A stretch of DNA of 64,000 nucleotides from Trogon surrucura. Lineage: Eukaryota; Chordata; Aves; Trogoniformes; Trogonidae. Made by a program: the position numbers and the translations under genes. The notes under the pieces were generated by a model. The model did no database searches. It had not been told where the DNA came from and saw only the letters and a list, made by a program, of their open reading frames with translations. Of the stretch, positions 10,596 to 21,300 are shown in pieces (position 1 is the stretch's first letter; every line of letters starts with the position of its first letter). The stretch is from the NCBI GenBank assembly GCA_020746105.1, contig CM036618.1:114645308-114709307 (forward strand). Direction: 5' to 3'.

Positions 10596-11641
10596 AGGGG
10601 CCCTGCCTCCAGCCAGGTGGAGGCAGGTGGACTGTGTGGATTCGGTGGCCTGGCACATTAGAACCACGAAAATATAGAGCTCTGGTGGACACTGGTGCAC
10701 AGTGCACTCTAATGCCATCGAATCGTACAGGTACTGAAACTGTTACTATTTCTGGAGTGACAGGTGGTTCTCAACAACTGTCTGTACTGGAGGCTGAAAT
10801 GAGCCTTACTGGGAATATGTGGAAGAAGCACCCCATAGTGACTGGTCCAAATGCCCCATGCATTCTTGGCATAGACTTCCTCAAGAAAGGGAATTATAAA
10901 GACCCAAGAGGGTATCGATGGGCTTTTGGCATAGCAGCTGTAGAGACTGAGGACATTGAGCAGCTGTCTAGCTTTCCCAAACTTTCAGAGGAGTCTAGTG
11001 TCGTAGGGCTGATGAAAACTGAAGACCAACAGGTACCAATTGCTACTAAAACAGTGCATCAACGACAATATCATACCAACCGAGACTCTGTAGTCCCCAT
11101 CCATAAGCTGATACGTCAACTAGAAAGCCAAGGAGTGATCAGCAAAGCTCGCTCACCATTTAAGAGTCCTATCTGGCCTGTGCGAAAATCTGATGGAGAA
11201 TGGAGATTGACTGTTGGCTATCGTGGCCTAAATGAGGTTACACCACCGATGAGTGCTGCCGTGCCGGACATGTTAGACCTTCAATATGAGCTGGAGTCCA
11301 AGGCAGCTAAGTGGTATGCCACAATTGACATTGCTAATGCGTTTTTCTCTATCTCTATAACAGCAGAGTGCAGGCTGCAGTTTGCTTTCACTTGGAGGGG
11401 TATCCAGTACACCTGGAACCGACTGCCCCAGGGGTGGAAACACAGCCCTACCATCTGCCATGGACTGATCCATACTGCCCTGGAGAGGGGTGGAGCTCCG
11501 GAACATCTGCAATACATCGATGACATCATCGTATGGGGTAACACAGCAGAAGAAGTTTTCACGAAAGGTAAGAAAATAATTGAGATTCTTTTAGATGCTG
11601 GTTTTGCCATAAAGAGAAACAAGGTCAAGGGACCTGCATGA
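10547..11641 (+). pseudogene. pol: ERVL pol: protease and reverse transcriptase (palm), ends at premature TGA
   Basis: This frame opens after a stop at 10544. The aspartic protease motif DTG is at 10688-10696 (in LVDTGAQCT). The reverse transcriptase follows, with TIDIANAFF (first catalytic Asp), LPQGWKHSP and the catalytic YIDD box at 11513-11524, so polymerase active-site residues are intact. The TGA at 11639 interrupts the thumb, and homologous sequence continues in the same frame. The enzyme would copy the RNA genome into DNA after cleavage of a Gag-Pol precursor. No own ATG is expected, since expression should use recoding from gag. Confidence 0.85.
10602..10627 (+). promoter_or_regulatory. 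Perfect 10-bp hairpin just after the gag stop
   Basis: CCTGCCTCCA (10602-10611) and TGGAGGCAGG (10618-10627) are exact reverse complements around a 6-nt loop. The stem begins 6 nt after the gag TAG (10593-10595). Pol lies in the -1 frame relative to the gag 3' frame and overlaps it by about 49 nt. The position fits a recoding stimulator, but no canonical slippery heptamer sits 5-9 nt upstream. The only X XXY YYZ-shaped site, AAACCCC at 10568, is too far away. Confidence 0.45.
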
Positions 11642-12042
11642 GAGATCCAGTATTTGGGAGTTAAATGGCAAGATGGGCGTTGCCAGATCCCAATAGACGT
11701 GATTGACACAATATCAGCTATGTTGCCACCAACTAACGAAAAAGAAACACAATCCTTCTTAGGTACTGTGGGTTTCTGGAGAATGCATATTCCTGGTTAT
11801 AGTCAGATTATGAAACCTCTTTTTGATGTGACTCGAAAGAAAACCAAATTTCAATGGGGCCCTGAAGAGCAACAGGCCTTTGAACAAATCAAACAAGAGA
11901 TTGTACAGGCAGTAGGTCTCGGGCCAATCTGAACAGGGCAAGATATTAAAAATTTGCTATACACCACAGCTGGGGACAATGGTCCTGCCTGGAGCCTCTG
12001 GCAGAGGGCATCAGGAGAAACTCGAGGTCGACCCTTAGGATT
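11642..12042 (+). pseudogene. pol: ERVL pol: RT thumb/connection, broken
   Basis: This continues the same frame after the TGA at 11639, with IQYLGVKWQ, SFLGTVGFWR and the connection FQWGPEEQQAFEQIK. A second in-frame TGA follows at 11930-11932. Past it the frame still reads pol-like (TTAGDNGPAWSLWQ, GRPLGFW) until about 12040, where sense moves to another frame. Two stops and one frameshift within 400 bp. Confidence 0.8.
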
Positions 12043-12798
12043 TTGGAGGCCAACTATACTGCAACTGAAAAAGAATTATTGGCCGCATATGAAGGGGTTA
12101 AAGCTGCTTCGGAAGTGATTGGTACTGAGGCACAGCTTCTCCTAGTACCACGAATATCAGTCCTAAACTGGATGTTCAAGAGTAAAGTTCCTTCCACACA
12201 TCGTGCCACTGATGCTACATGGAGTAAATGGACTGCCCTAATTACACAGAGAACTCGAATGGGTCATCATAATCGTCCAGGACTTTTAGAGGTAATCACA
12301 GACTGGCCACAAGGTAAAGACCTTGCAAGGCCCCCTAAAGGGGTGGTGACATGTGCTGAAGAAACTCCACCATATAATCAGTTACCAGATAATGAAAAGC
12401 AGTATGCCCTATTCACTGATGGATCTTGCCGCCTTGTAGGAAATCGTCGTAAGTGGAAAGCTGCTGTGTGGAGTCCCACACGACGTGTTGCAGAGGCAAC
12501 TGAGGGAGAAGGTGGATCGAGTCAGTTTGCAGAGGCAAAAGCCATCCAGCTGGCCTTAGACATTGCTGAACGGGAAAAATGGCCAGTGCTCTATCTTTAT
12601 ACTGACTCATGGATGGTGGCAAATGCTTTTTGGGATTGGTTAAAACAGTGGAAGCACAATAACTGGCAGCGCAGAGGTAAGCCTATTTGGGCTGCTGAAC
12701 TATGGCAAGACATTGCTGCTCGGCTAGAGAACTTAGTTGTAAAGGTACGTCACGTAGATGCTCATGTGCCCAAAAGTCCTGCCACTGAGGAACATTGA
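12043..12798 (+). pseudogene. pol: ERVL pol: RNase H domain
   Basis: The frame starts at the frameshift (no ATG; the first codon is TTG) with NYTATEKELLAAYEG and carries the RNase H catalytic set. FTDGSC gives the first Asp, FAEAKAIQLAL the Glu, LYTDSW the second Asp, and VRHVDAHV the last acidic region. The domain itself looks intact. It would degrade the RNA strand during reverse transcription. It ends at an in-frame TGA (12796-12798), past which the integrase continues in the same frame. Confidence 0.85.
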
Positions 12799-13749
12799 CA
12801 CAACCAGCATGTGGATCAGCCTGCTCAAGTGTTCCAAATAGATTTGGACTGGAAACACAAAGGTGAACTGTTTCTAGCTCGGTGGGCCCATGATACTTCA
12901 GGACATCAGGGAAGAGATGGAACATATAGATGGGCTTGTGACCGAGGGGTGGATTTAACTATGGACGCTATTGCGCAGGTTATCCATGATTGTGAAATAT
13001 GCGCTGAAATTAAGCAAGCTAAGCGATTAAAACCTTTGTGGTATGGGGAATGATGGTTAAAATACAAGTATGGGGAGGCCTGGCAGATTGATTACATCAT
13101 ACTTCCTCTAACTCGCCAGGGTAAGCGCTATGTGCTCACTATGGTAGAAGCAACCACTGGATGGTTAGAAACATATCCCGTGCCTCACGCCACTGCCCAA
13201 AACACTATCTTGGGCCTAGAAAAGCAGATCTTGTGGCGACATGGCACTCCAGAAAGAATTGAATCAGATAATGGGACTCATTTCAAAAACAGTCTTATAG
13301 ACAATTGGGCTAAAGAACATGGTATTGAATGGGTATATCATATCCCTTATCATGCACAAGCCTCTGGGAAAATTGGACGATACAATGGACTGTTAAAAAC
13401 TACTCTGAAAGCAATGGGAGGTGGAACTTTTAAAAACTGGGACAAGCATTTAGCACAAGCCACCTGGTTAGTTAACACCAGAGGATCCATCAATCGTGCT
13501 GGTCCTGCTCATTCAGAGCCTTTGCATACAGTAGAGGGAGATAAAGTCCCTGTGGTGTATGAAAGGAATTTGTTGGGGAAGACTGTCTGGGTATTTCCTG
13601 CTTCGGGCAAAGGCAAACCCATCTGTGGGGTTACTTTTGCTCAAGGACCTGGAACTACTTGGTGGGTGATGATGAAAGATGGTGAAGTTCAATGTGTAAC
13701 TCAAGGTAATTTAACTTTGGGTGAGAACACTCGATTTAATCCTGTATGA
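12799..13749 (+). pseudogene. pol: ERVL integrase, catalytic Glu replaced
   Basis: The N-terminal HHCC zinc module is present (HDTSGH, then CEIC). An in-frame TGA at 13051-13053 interrupts the link to the core. The core has Asp in WQIDYI (codon 13090) and Asp in ESDNGTHF (codon 13267). Exactly 36 codons after the second Asp, where the D,D-35-E fold needs Glu, the codon at 13375 is GGA (Gly) in GKIGRYNG. The C-terminal part, with VWVFPASGKGKP and TTWWVMMKDGEVQ, runs to a natural stop at 13747. Strand transfer activity would be lost even without the stops. Confidence 0.88.
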
Positions 13750-14068
13750 TGTTGTTACGTAATACTAACAGTGTTTAATAAGTGTTTTTAGGAATAATAA
13801 CCAGTGATGACCAGAGCTGACCTCATCAAGTGACATCCAGCAACTGAGCTAGCCTCGTCGAGTGACGTCCAGTAACTTCTTTGAAGTGAACCTACAACCT
13901 ATGGACACGAACTGTAACAAATCTCACATGAACTTTCCTGCCCTGAGAGACTGCTGTGATGGATGGAAACCACGATTCTGAACTTTATGAACTTACTGAA
14001 CTTTTCCTATAAGTAGATCATTAGCTCATGATCAGTATGACGTAAATGGCGTGGAATAAGGGGTGGAG
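13750..14068 (+). other. ERVL 3' untranslated region and polypurine tract
   Basis: About 320 bp separate the integrase stop from the 3' LTR and hold no open frame of note, so there is no env or dUTPase here. Two imperfect copies of a CTCATCAAGTGACATCCAG-type unit occur at about 13824 and 13852. AAGGGGTGGAG (14058-14068) directly precedes the LTR and serves as the polypurine tract that primes plus-strand DNA. Confidence 0.7.
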
Positions 14069-14885
14069 TGATCTGGGTTTAGCTGAAACCGCAGTCCTGT
14101 TTAGTGATTTTTACTTTCCAGTTTAGTGTCTTCTAAAAGGCTGCACATTCTGAAGTAAGCAGCATGTTTTTGCAGACAGTGTGTGCTACTGGCAGTGATA
14201 ACACCTGATGTTTACAGTTACAGCCTGGGACTGGTGTGCAGAAAGGCTCTTGCTTATACTTATTCCTATAGTGACCAAGGCCACTGCTGGCTCTCGTGTG
14301 CCACGCTGGGGGTGCCGGGTAGTAAGAGGGGGGCACAAAGAAGTAAAAGGTTGCACCTCCGGGGGGTAATAGACAGGACAGGGTGACCAATGAGAGTATT
14401 CCATCCCATATACGTCATATTTAGTATAAATTGAGTGATCACGAGAGTTTTGTCCCTTTTTCGTTTGGCCCTTTTCTTCGTTTCGCCCTTTTCTGCAATG
14501 GCCGGTGTCCAGAGAGGACTCCATCTGACCTCCTGCTTTTGATCCGGATCCTGAGTTCCCGAATCCAGCTCCCTGTATCCAGCTCCCGCCGCTGCTGAGC
14601 CTGGGGTTTCCCCAGTGCCTCCTGCTCTGCAGCACCAGTGGTGATTGCTATCGGGGGAAGGAGACCGGTTTGATATCGAGCTACTATCTATAGTTGTATA
14701 TAGTTCCTTACTTTTATCTTTTTACCATTATTTCTATTATTTTCACTAAAATTTTTCTAGTTTTCCTTCCCTAACATGTAAGTCTCTCTGCCTCATTCCC
14801 TTTTCTCTTCCCGTTTTGGGAGGGGGAGAGTGGGTTAGAGAGCGTCTGTCCGCATTAGTGGCCAGCCCAGCCCTAACCCGCGACA
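14069..14885 (+). repeat. ERVL 3' LTR
   Basis: It begins TGATCTGGGTTTAGC and ends CGACA. It is nearly identical to 7788-8603, with about 19 differences counted by eye, several clustered around 14588-14672. The polyadenylation hexamer is changed to ACTAAA. Confidence 0.95.
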
Positions 14886-17800
14886 AAGAAGATCCTCTAG
14901 GTAGGGTGGAAACAGCTATGTGCCAGGGAATAGTAAACCTCACCCAGCCCAAGTAGAGGATATATATATTTTTGTACCCTTCTTACCTGCCTGGGCCACT
15001 GGATAGTGAGGAACTAGGGAGCTTTCAACCCAGATGCCCACCCTGATCCCAAACTGTGGTGGTACATGGAAGAGGCTCCATTCCCAGCTTTTTTGCTAAG
15101 GGAAGCTCAGCTCTGCAAACACAATAGGCAGTTGCCAGTGTTGCCTAGGAGAAGGTTAGCAGGAGAAAACATAATACATTCTCTATGGAAACCTGCTCTT
15201 TAGGTTTGTTTTTCTATATGTTGGGGATTGATAAGCACGTTCAAGGATCCTGTTTCAGGAGGTTGTCATTAAAGATGCAAGATATCATTAAATGCCATCA
15301 GCAGTATCCATGAGGGTGTACCTGCCAGATTGATGCTGCCTTTTACTATCAGGGTGTTTTTAGGGTTTCTGCCGAAACCTTGTGTTTCTCCTCAGCCAGT
15401 CAGGAGTAACTCTGGCACACCTTCTCCCAGGTGGTCACTCCTTTGCTTTGTGCTAGCAAAATCAGATATTCCCTTTGCAAATGTTACTCTTCTGCTCCTG
15501 CCTGCAGCTTGCATGGTGTTTCATTTCCTTCTCTGCTGTGCCAGTCTGTGGAGGCTCCCATGATGTAAAACTCTGGTATCGATGCAGCAGTGTATCTCTA
15601 TGAACAAAGGTCAGCTGCCAAGGAGAGTGTCAAAGGCAATACACCTCTTTGCTAATTTAGAGATGCCTCACAGCCACTGAAACCAGGCAGCTTTCAGTAA
15701 TTTGAAATCTTCAATGGGTGTTTAATACACTTGCGTGCTGAATTGTAATCGGAAACATTCCTCCCCAGTCAGTATTCTCTCTGCTTCTCTGCCTCTCTCC
15801 CTTTTCTTTTTAATCTATGAGTCTCGCATTTGGCTGATCACTTGTTTTCTTCACCAGTTTTACATGCTTGACTTTTCTTGTTACTTGGACGTAAGTGTCA
15901 GTTTTATGGAGGAGGTAACATGTGCATCCCAGGTGTCCACATTATCAGGGATGTGCATGGCAATTGTAGCAGCTGTATTGATGCTGCATCTAACAACATT
16001 ATGGCATGTGGCATAAGATGAAACCCTTGCTTCTTCGCAATACAGAATTATACCAACATATGCATCTAGAGCAATTGATGCTTGCTTTGACTAGTTACTC
16101 TTGCACTTTTAAGGTGTAGGTGGTCGTCATAGGCCTTGCAACTACTGGTTGTGCTCAGAGTCAAGCAGGAAAGTGAGCAGGTGCACTGGCCATTTGTAAC
16201 AGTTAACATGCCATTGCACAGCAGTATTTCTAATGAAAACAAAAGAAAGGTCATAAACAGACTTGCAGTTCTGAAGGTGCCTGGGTATTTCTGCCATTGC
16301 TGTTATTAGTCTTTAAGCAAAGACATTCCTTGGTATTTAATTGTTTTGAGACGGTATCTGCGAGTACCTCAAAAGCCTCTATGAGGCTCTTAGCAGGGCA
16401 ATGTGAAACTAGCATGTAGCTGATTGGAAAGGTTGATGTGACAACTACCGTTGTTTGTCAAGTGTTGCTGAGGTACAGTGTTACAGGCTACACATCGGTA
16501 ATCTGCCAGAGTGAAAGCTGGAAACAGATTGAAACTTGCCTGTGGCCAGCTCCATTACGGTATACTGAATTCCAGGCAGGACAGAAAATAATTTACATGG
16601 CTCTTGAAGCAGATGGTTACTGCCAAGCACCTGGTTTGAAGGCTGTGTGATCAGAAAAGTAGTCAATCAGTTATACAAAGCAAGAAACATATATGTAAAG
16701 CACAGTCCAGCAGGCCCAGAAGGCTGCTCAACGATACCTCTCAGCCAGGGTAACGTTCATCTGACAGTATTGCTCCATCTTTTAAAGAAATACACATTTC
16801 CATTGATACTAAAATATTATTGCCACCTGGCATCAAATGCATCATAGTTGATTTCTATATGGCAGCAGCCAGAGATAGAAGAGTAGTAAACAAAGCAACC
16901 GTTCAACTCTTCACATTGTTTATGTGTTCTCTTTGCCATTGCTGGCAATAACAAACCATGTTCCACCTGTCTGACATGGATCATTTGCTAAGCAGAAGGC
17001 TGCTGTCTCCAAAAACCAGCAGCTAGCACTCAGGTGTGCCATGTACTCTGACTCTGAAGAGCTGCTGCTGGACTCCATACTAGCAGCATGATTGGGGGAC
17101 ACAGATGCTTGCTCTGGCAGGATTAGTGCAGTGACGGCACACTTATGCAGTCCAGGGTCTTAGCACAAAACCATTGTCACTATTGTGCTGGCATGAACAG
17201 ACTCCAAGAGCAGGAACTCACAGGGAGTCTGTGACACCAGGTTTCCCTACAGGTGTTCAAGCACTTGACTTCCCCATGAGCTAATGTGAAATAGAGGATG
17301 CAATGAGAAATCATACAGGAGCAGCAGCTGTAGTTAAGATGGATGCTCATATCTACAGAGCTCCTCTTGCAAAGTCTCTTTTGCTAGAGCCACTGTCGTG
17401 TGCCAGCAGGAAATGAAATAAAGCTGCAAGCTCTTGTTTGCAATGCTCAGATCCCTGCCTCTGACAGCAAAGCACGGAACAGGCGACTTTAAAACTGGTC
17501 ATCCTGAAAGATATAAATTACCTCAAAGGAAAGCAGAAATTGTGTACAGGACAAAGGCGTTCACTACCAGCACTACATCTACAGGGTCTAAATTGGAATT
17601 GCTCCTTTGACTATAACTTATTTTCTTTCTCTAGACACACCGTACCTAGAGAAGTGAGAGTGAGTAATGCAGTGTTTGTTGCTGAGTCTCCCCGTACACA
17701 TATTTTATTGGTATGGTTTAATGATGCATGTGAGACCAACAGATTATTTATTTACCTGCAGTATCTCATTATTTGCAATGACTTCAGGAACCTTAAGACA

Positions 17801-19009
17801 GCTTTCTGTTGCATATGCTTAGACTGTTAAATAAGCTCTAGGTGCCAGTGCTGAGAATACAGTGCCAATGGGTAAAGACAGCTTGGAGAGTTCTCACCCA
17901 CCCTGCGCTTAGTTACTTGGTTTTGCGTCTTTCCTGTGTGGGTGTCAAGGATGCATTATGAACTGGAGAACTTACTGACACAAAGATCATCTTTTGGGCC
18001 GCTCTCCAGGGCTGTCCTGCTCTCTGGCAGCCAAGCATCTTAACACAGTTGCTTCCTATCTGCATGACTCATCTGAGCAACACCCAGCCAAAGGCTCATT
18101 CTCAAGATAGCAAATGTAGTGAAGAACCAAGCAAGAGTCAACTCTTGTGTCAGCTGTCCCGAGTAGGAGCACAAAATTAAGAGGCTGGAGTGCTAAGAGC
18201 TGGTACTGGGGGACTGCATCTCTCAGCAACAAGGAGAGCCAGCCTGCTGTCTTCCTGAGCAGGACCCCAGTGCCACTCAATGTCTGTAGAAATCAGTCCT
18301 AATAAGTGACGTTGTCAGGGACTGGGATGTCTCTAGGGAATGTCAAGAAGCCGAAGGACACATGAATACCAGAGACCAAAAGACATAGCTCAGAAAATAG
18401 ATGCTTTCAGGCACAAGATAAATACTCATTTTGCTTGAGAGAACTTAAAAAAAATAAAATTAAGACATAATCATCTCCTCCTCAAACTACATTTCTAGAG
18501 AAAAGAGGTGATGAGATTTTCTTTCTTCCCTCCCTGATGTGTCAGAGACTGAGGAAATATAAAATTAATTCAACTAAAAAAAAAAACAAATAAAAAAAAT
18601 ACAAAAAACCCCTCCCCTTTCTGCAGGTCTTATAAACTGATAGAGGTGATCTGGGCCAGGGCAGTTGAACTGTTTTATGACGGGGTCTGAAATACAGAAC
18701 AAACATAGGCAGAATAGATGTGAGACTGGTGTGTACTTAATGCCTCAGACACCCTAGCATCTGGAAGGAAATCTCAGACCCTTCTCTCTTGGATGTGGTA
18801 AGTAAGCATGATCAATATGAAAAGCTACCCTACCAGTGCTGACTTCAGCACTTCCAACTCCTTGCAGAGCAGGCAAAAACTCTTTCTGTCCCCTGCTGCT
18901 GGGAGCACCCAAGGAAAGTTCCAACAGGAACAGCAGCTCTCTGTGTGCCTCTGGGACTCAGCCATCCCCACCACTCAAGTGCCACTCACTCCAAGAGAAT
19001 TAATAAGGC
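14886..19009. other. No recognisable feature
   Basis: Anonymous intergenic-looking sequence. It has oligo-A patches near 18450 and 18580 and no repeat tail, exon or RNA gene that I can support. Confidence 0.5.
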
Positions 19010-19440
19010 CTGTATATTGTATAATATCTTCATCAATGGCAGGCAGTTGGGATCAAGTCCACTCTCATCAAGTTTGCAGATGGCATCAAGCCGAGTGCTG
19101 TAGCTGACAAACCTGAGGGACCGGATGTCATCCAGAGGACGTGGACAAGCTCAAAAAGTGGGCCCACATGGACCTCCTGAGGTTCAACAAGGCCAAGAGT
19201 AAGGTCTTGCATCTGGGTCAGGGCAATCACTGTTATCAATACAGGCTGGAGAATGAAGGGATTGAGAGCAGCCCTGCAGAAAAGGACTTGAGGGTACTGG
19301 GGGACAAAAAGCCTGGACATGACCTAGCAATGTGTACTCACAGCCCAGAGAGCAAACTGTACCCTGGGCTGCATCAAAAGAAGCGTGGCCAGCAGGTCAA
19401 GGACAATAATTCTGCCATCTCTATATTCACTGCTCTGTGA
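19010..19440 (+). repeat. CR1 LINE fragment (reverse transcriptase to C-terminal region), old
   Basis: Degenerate CR1 sequence with ATCTTCATCAATG, a segment matching the HMDLLRFNKAKSKVLHLGQGN region, and SSPAEKDLRVLG. It carries stops and shifts and lacks its 3' end, breaking off near 19440. Confidence 0.85.
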
Positions 19441-19469
19441 TGTCAAACCCATTCATAGGGCAAGGTGAA

Positions 19470-20203
19470 AAGATTGCACTTAAAGAGTTGTGGTCAACAG
19501 CTTGAGGTCTGATTGGAGAGTGACATTGGAGTCAAGTGACATTCCTCAGAGGTTTCCTACTGGGACCAGTGCTGTTTAACATCTTTGTCAGTGACATCGA
19601 GAGTGGGACTGAGTGCACCTTCACCAAGTTTGCCAGTGACACCAGCCTATGTGGGGCAGTTGGCATGCTGGAGGGAAGGGATGTCATCCAGAGGGACTGT
19701 GATGGATTTGAGAGGCAGGCCACTGGGAGTGGGTCCAGAGGAGGGACACAAAACTGATCAGAGGTCTGGAACACCTCTTACAGGAAGAAAATGCTGAGAG
19801 AGTTGGAGTTGTTCAGCCTGGAGAATAGAAGGTTCCAGGGAGACCTTATAACAGCCTTTCGGTACTTAAAGGGAGCTTGTAATAAAGATGGGGACAAGCT
19901 TTTTAAAAGGACCTGTTGCAATAGGATGAGGGGTAGTGGTTTTGAACGAAAAAGTGTAGATTTAGATTACATATAAGGAAGGAATTTTTTACTATGAGTG
20001 TGGTGAAACACCTGGATGGATCACCCAGAGAGATTGTAGATGCTCTAGAAACATTCAAGGTCGTGTTGGCTTTCAGGGTCATGCTGAGTGGGGCTCTGGG
20101 CAACCTGATCTAGTTGCAGATGTCCCTGTTCATTGCAGGTGGGTTGGACTAGATGACCTTTAAAAGTCCCGTTCAACCCAAACCGTTCTATGATTCTATG
20201 ATC
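19470..20203 (+). repeat. CR1 LINE fragment, internally deleted, with 3' tail
   Basis: A second copy starts again in the reverse transcriptase ([15 protein letters not shown], then a degenerate FADD-box region at about 19628). It skips part of the body near 19740 and resumes at ELELFSLENRRFQGDLI. It ends with GGTTGGACTAGATGACC and GATTCTATGATC. It repeats sequence already present in 19010-19440, so the two are separate insertions in the same orientation. Confidence 0.85.
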
Positions 20204-20354
20204 TTTATTGACATAATCATTCAGTGTGTTATGAAAAAAATTCATCGAACTTATCAAGACTCATGTCTGACTGAGGAAGCTGTGACTAGTCTCCTCAAGC
20301 TACAGTGCACTTTTGAAACACTCAGGTGAAATTACTGCTTGAAATCTGATGATG

Positions 20355-21300
20355 TTGCCTTAAAAGGAAAGAGGCAACAATTTCTGTTGTGAACAAGAGG
20401 CAACAATTTCTAGTGCAAAAGCAAGGCGCCAATTTCTGTCACATTAGAAGAGGCAACAATTGCTGTTGCAAAAAGTCACACAGCCAAACTCCAGCGATAA
20501 AGGGGCAAATCAGTTTGGCAGAAGCTAAACCTCCTTGCGTTCCAGCTTGACCTTGGATATCGGAAGGGCTGGGAGCGGCTAGGCTTAGGTTCTGAGTGAT
20601 GCCCAATTCATCATTACTAACGTGATGCGCCCATATGCCATCGATCTGGCAGCGCCCCTGGAATTTCGAGGCCATCCTTCACAAGGGTGGCAACATACAC
20701 CATCCATCCGGCAGCACCCCTGGAATTACAAGGCCAGCCTTCACAGGGGTGGCAATATACTCACACGACCAAACTCTGTGGATCAATGTCAACAAGGACT
20801 CACACAGTCAAATCGGAATCAAATAGTCACACGGCCAAACTCCGTGGATAAAGGGTCAACAGGGACTCACATGGCCAGATCGGAATCAAATATAATTTAT
20901 TGAAGCAACAGATACACAAATTCTTTTTGTTTGCTGGTGATAGTGACTGCAAAACACATGCAAAAGTTACAGATGTATTAGATTATGAGCAGCTCTATAA
21001 AGATTTCCTAAGTATCCCGGGGCAGCACTTGGTGAGACCAAGTGTTTGGACCTTACCCAAAGGCATCCCTGTGTGGGAGAAGAGAGGCTCAGCCCATTGA
21101 CTGACTCTAGAAGTCAGAGGTGGTCTGTGGTGGTATTTCTGCTGATGACGGTGGAATCTTCCCTAACGTTCCTCCTCTCTTGGGCCATTTTCTATTATTT
21201 GTTACCTTTCAGGTGGATCTATAGTGACTCTAGCCATGCATATCTCTGTTGTGATTGGTGTAAATTTTCCTTGCTTCGCATTTAAAGGTATAGACTAGAA
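20355..21300 (-). mobile_element. LTR-like element with stacked tandem repeats (probable ERV LTR)
   Basis: Three tandem blocks lie side by side. The first has four units of about 26 bp around AGGCAACAATTT (20366-20470). The second has two units of about 62 bp with CCCCTGGAATT (about 20650-20770). The third has two units of about 65 bp ending AATCGGAATCAAAT or similar (about 20762-20892). On the minus strand AATAAA lies at 20901-20896, and one 26-bp unit reads ATTGGCGCC, like a primer-site core. This fits a minus-strand LTR with a repeat-rich R/U5 and leader, but boundaries and family are uncertain. Confidence 0.35.

Larger units (their letters stand above)
7788..14885 (+). mobile_element. ERVL-like endogenous retrovirus, full structure, coding-defective
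   Basis: Two LTRs (816 and 817 bp) bound about 5.5 kb with leader ORF, gag, protease, reverse transcriptase, RNase H and integrase in retroviral order. The LTRs begin TG and end CA. The 5-bp flanks are GAGAA on the left and AAGAA on the right, a 5-bp target duplication with one mismatch, and 5 bp is the usual size for ERVL. By eye the LTRs differ at about 19 positions (roughly 98% identical), so the insertion is fairly young. There is no env and I see no dUTPase. Class III (spuma-like/ERVL) is assigned from the pol sequence style, the Lys1,2-type primer site and the absence of env. Several stops, frameshifts and a mutated integrase residue make it non-autonomous. Confidence 0.93.

Noticed and set aside
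13750..14068. Possible env or dUTPase of the ERVL
   Set aside because: No open frame or motif in the 320 bp between the integrase stop and the 3' LTR.
20355..20900. CRISPR-like array of short repeats
   Set aside because: The units are contiguous without unique spacers, the repeat classes differ in length, and the context is vertebrate.
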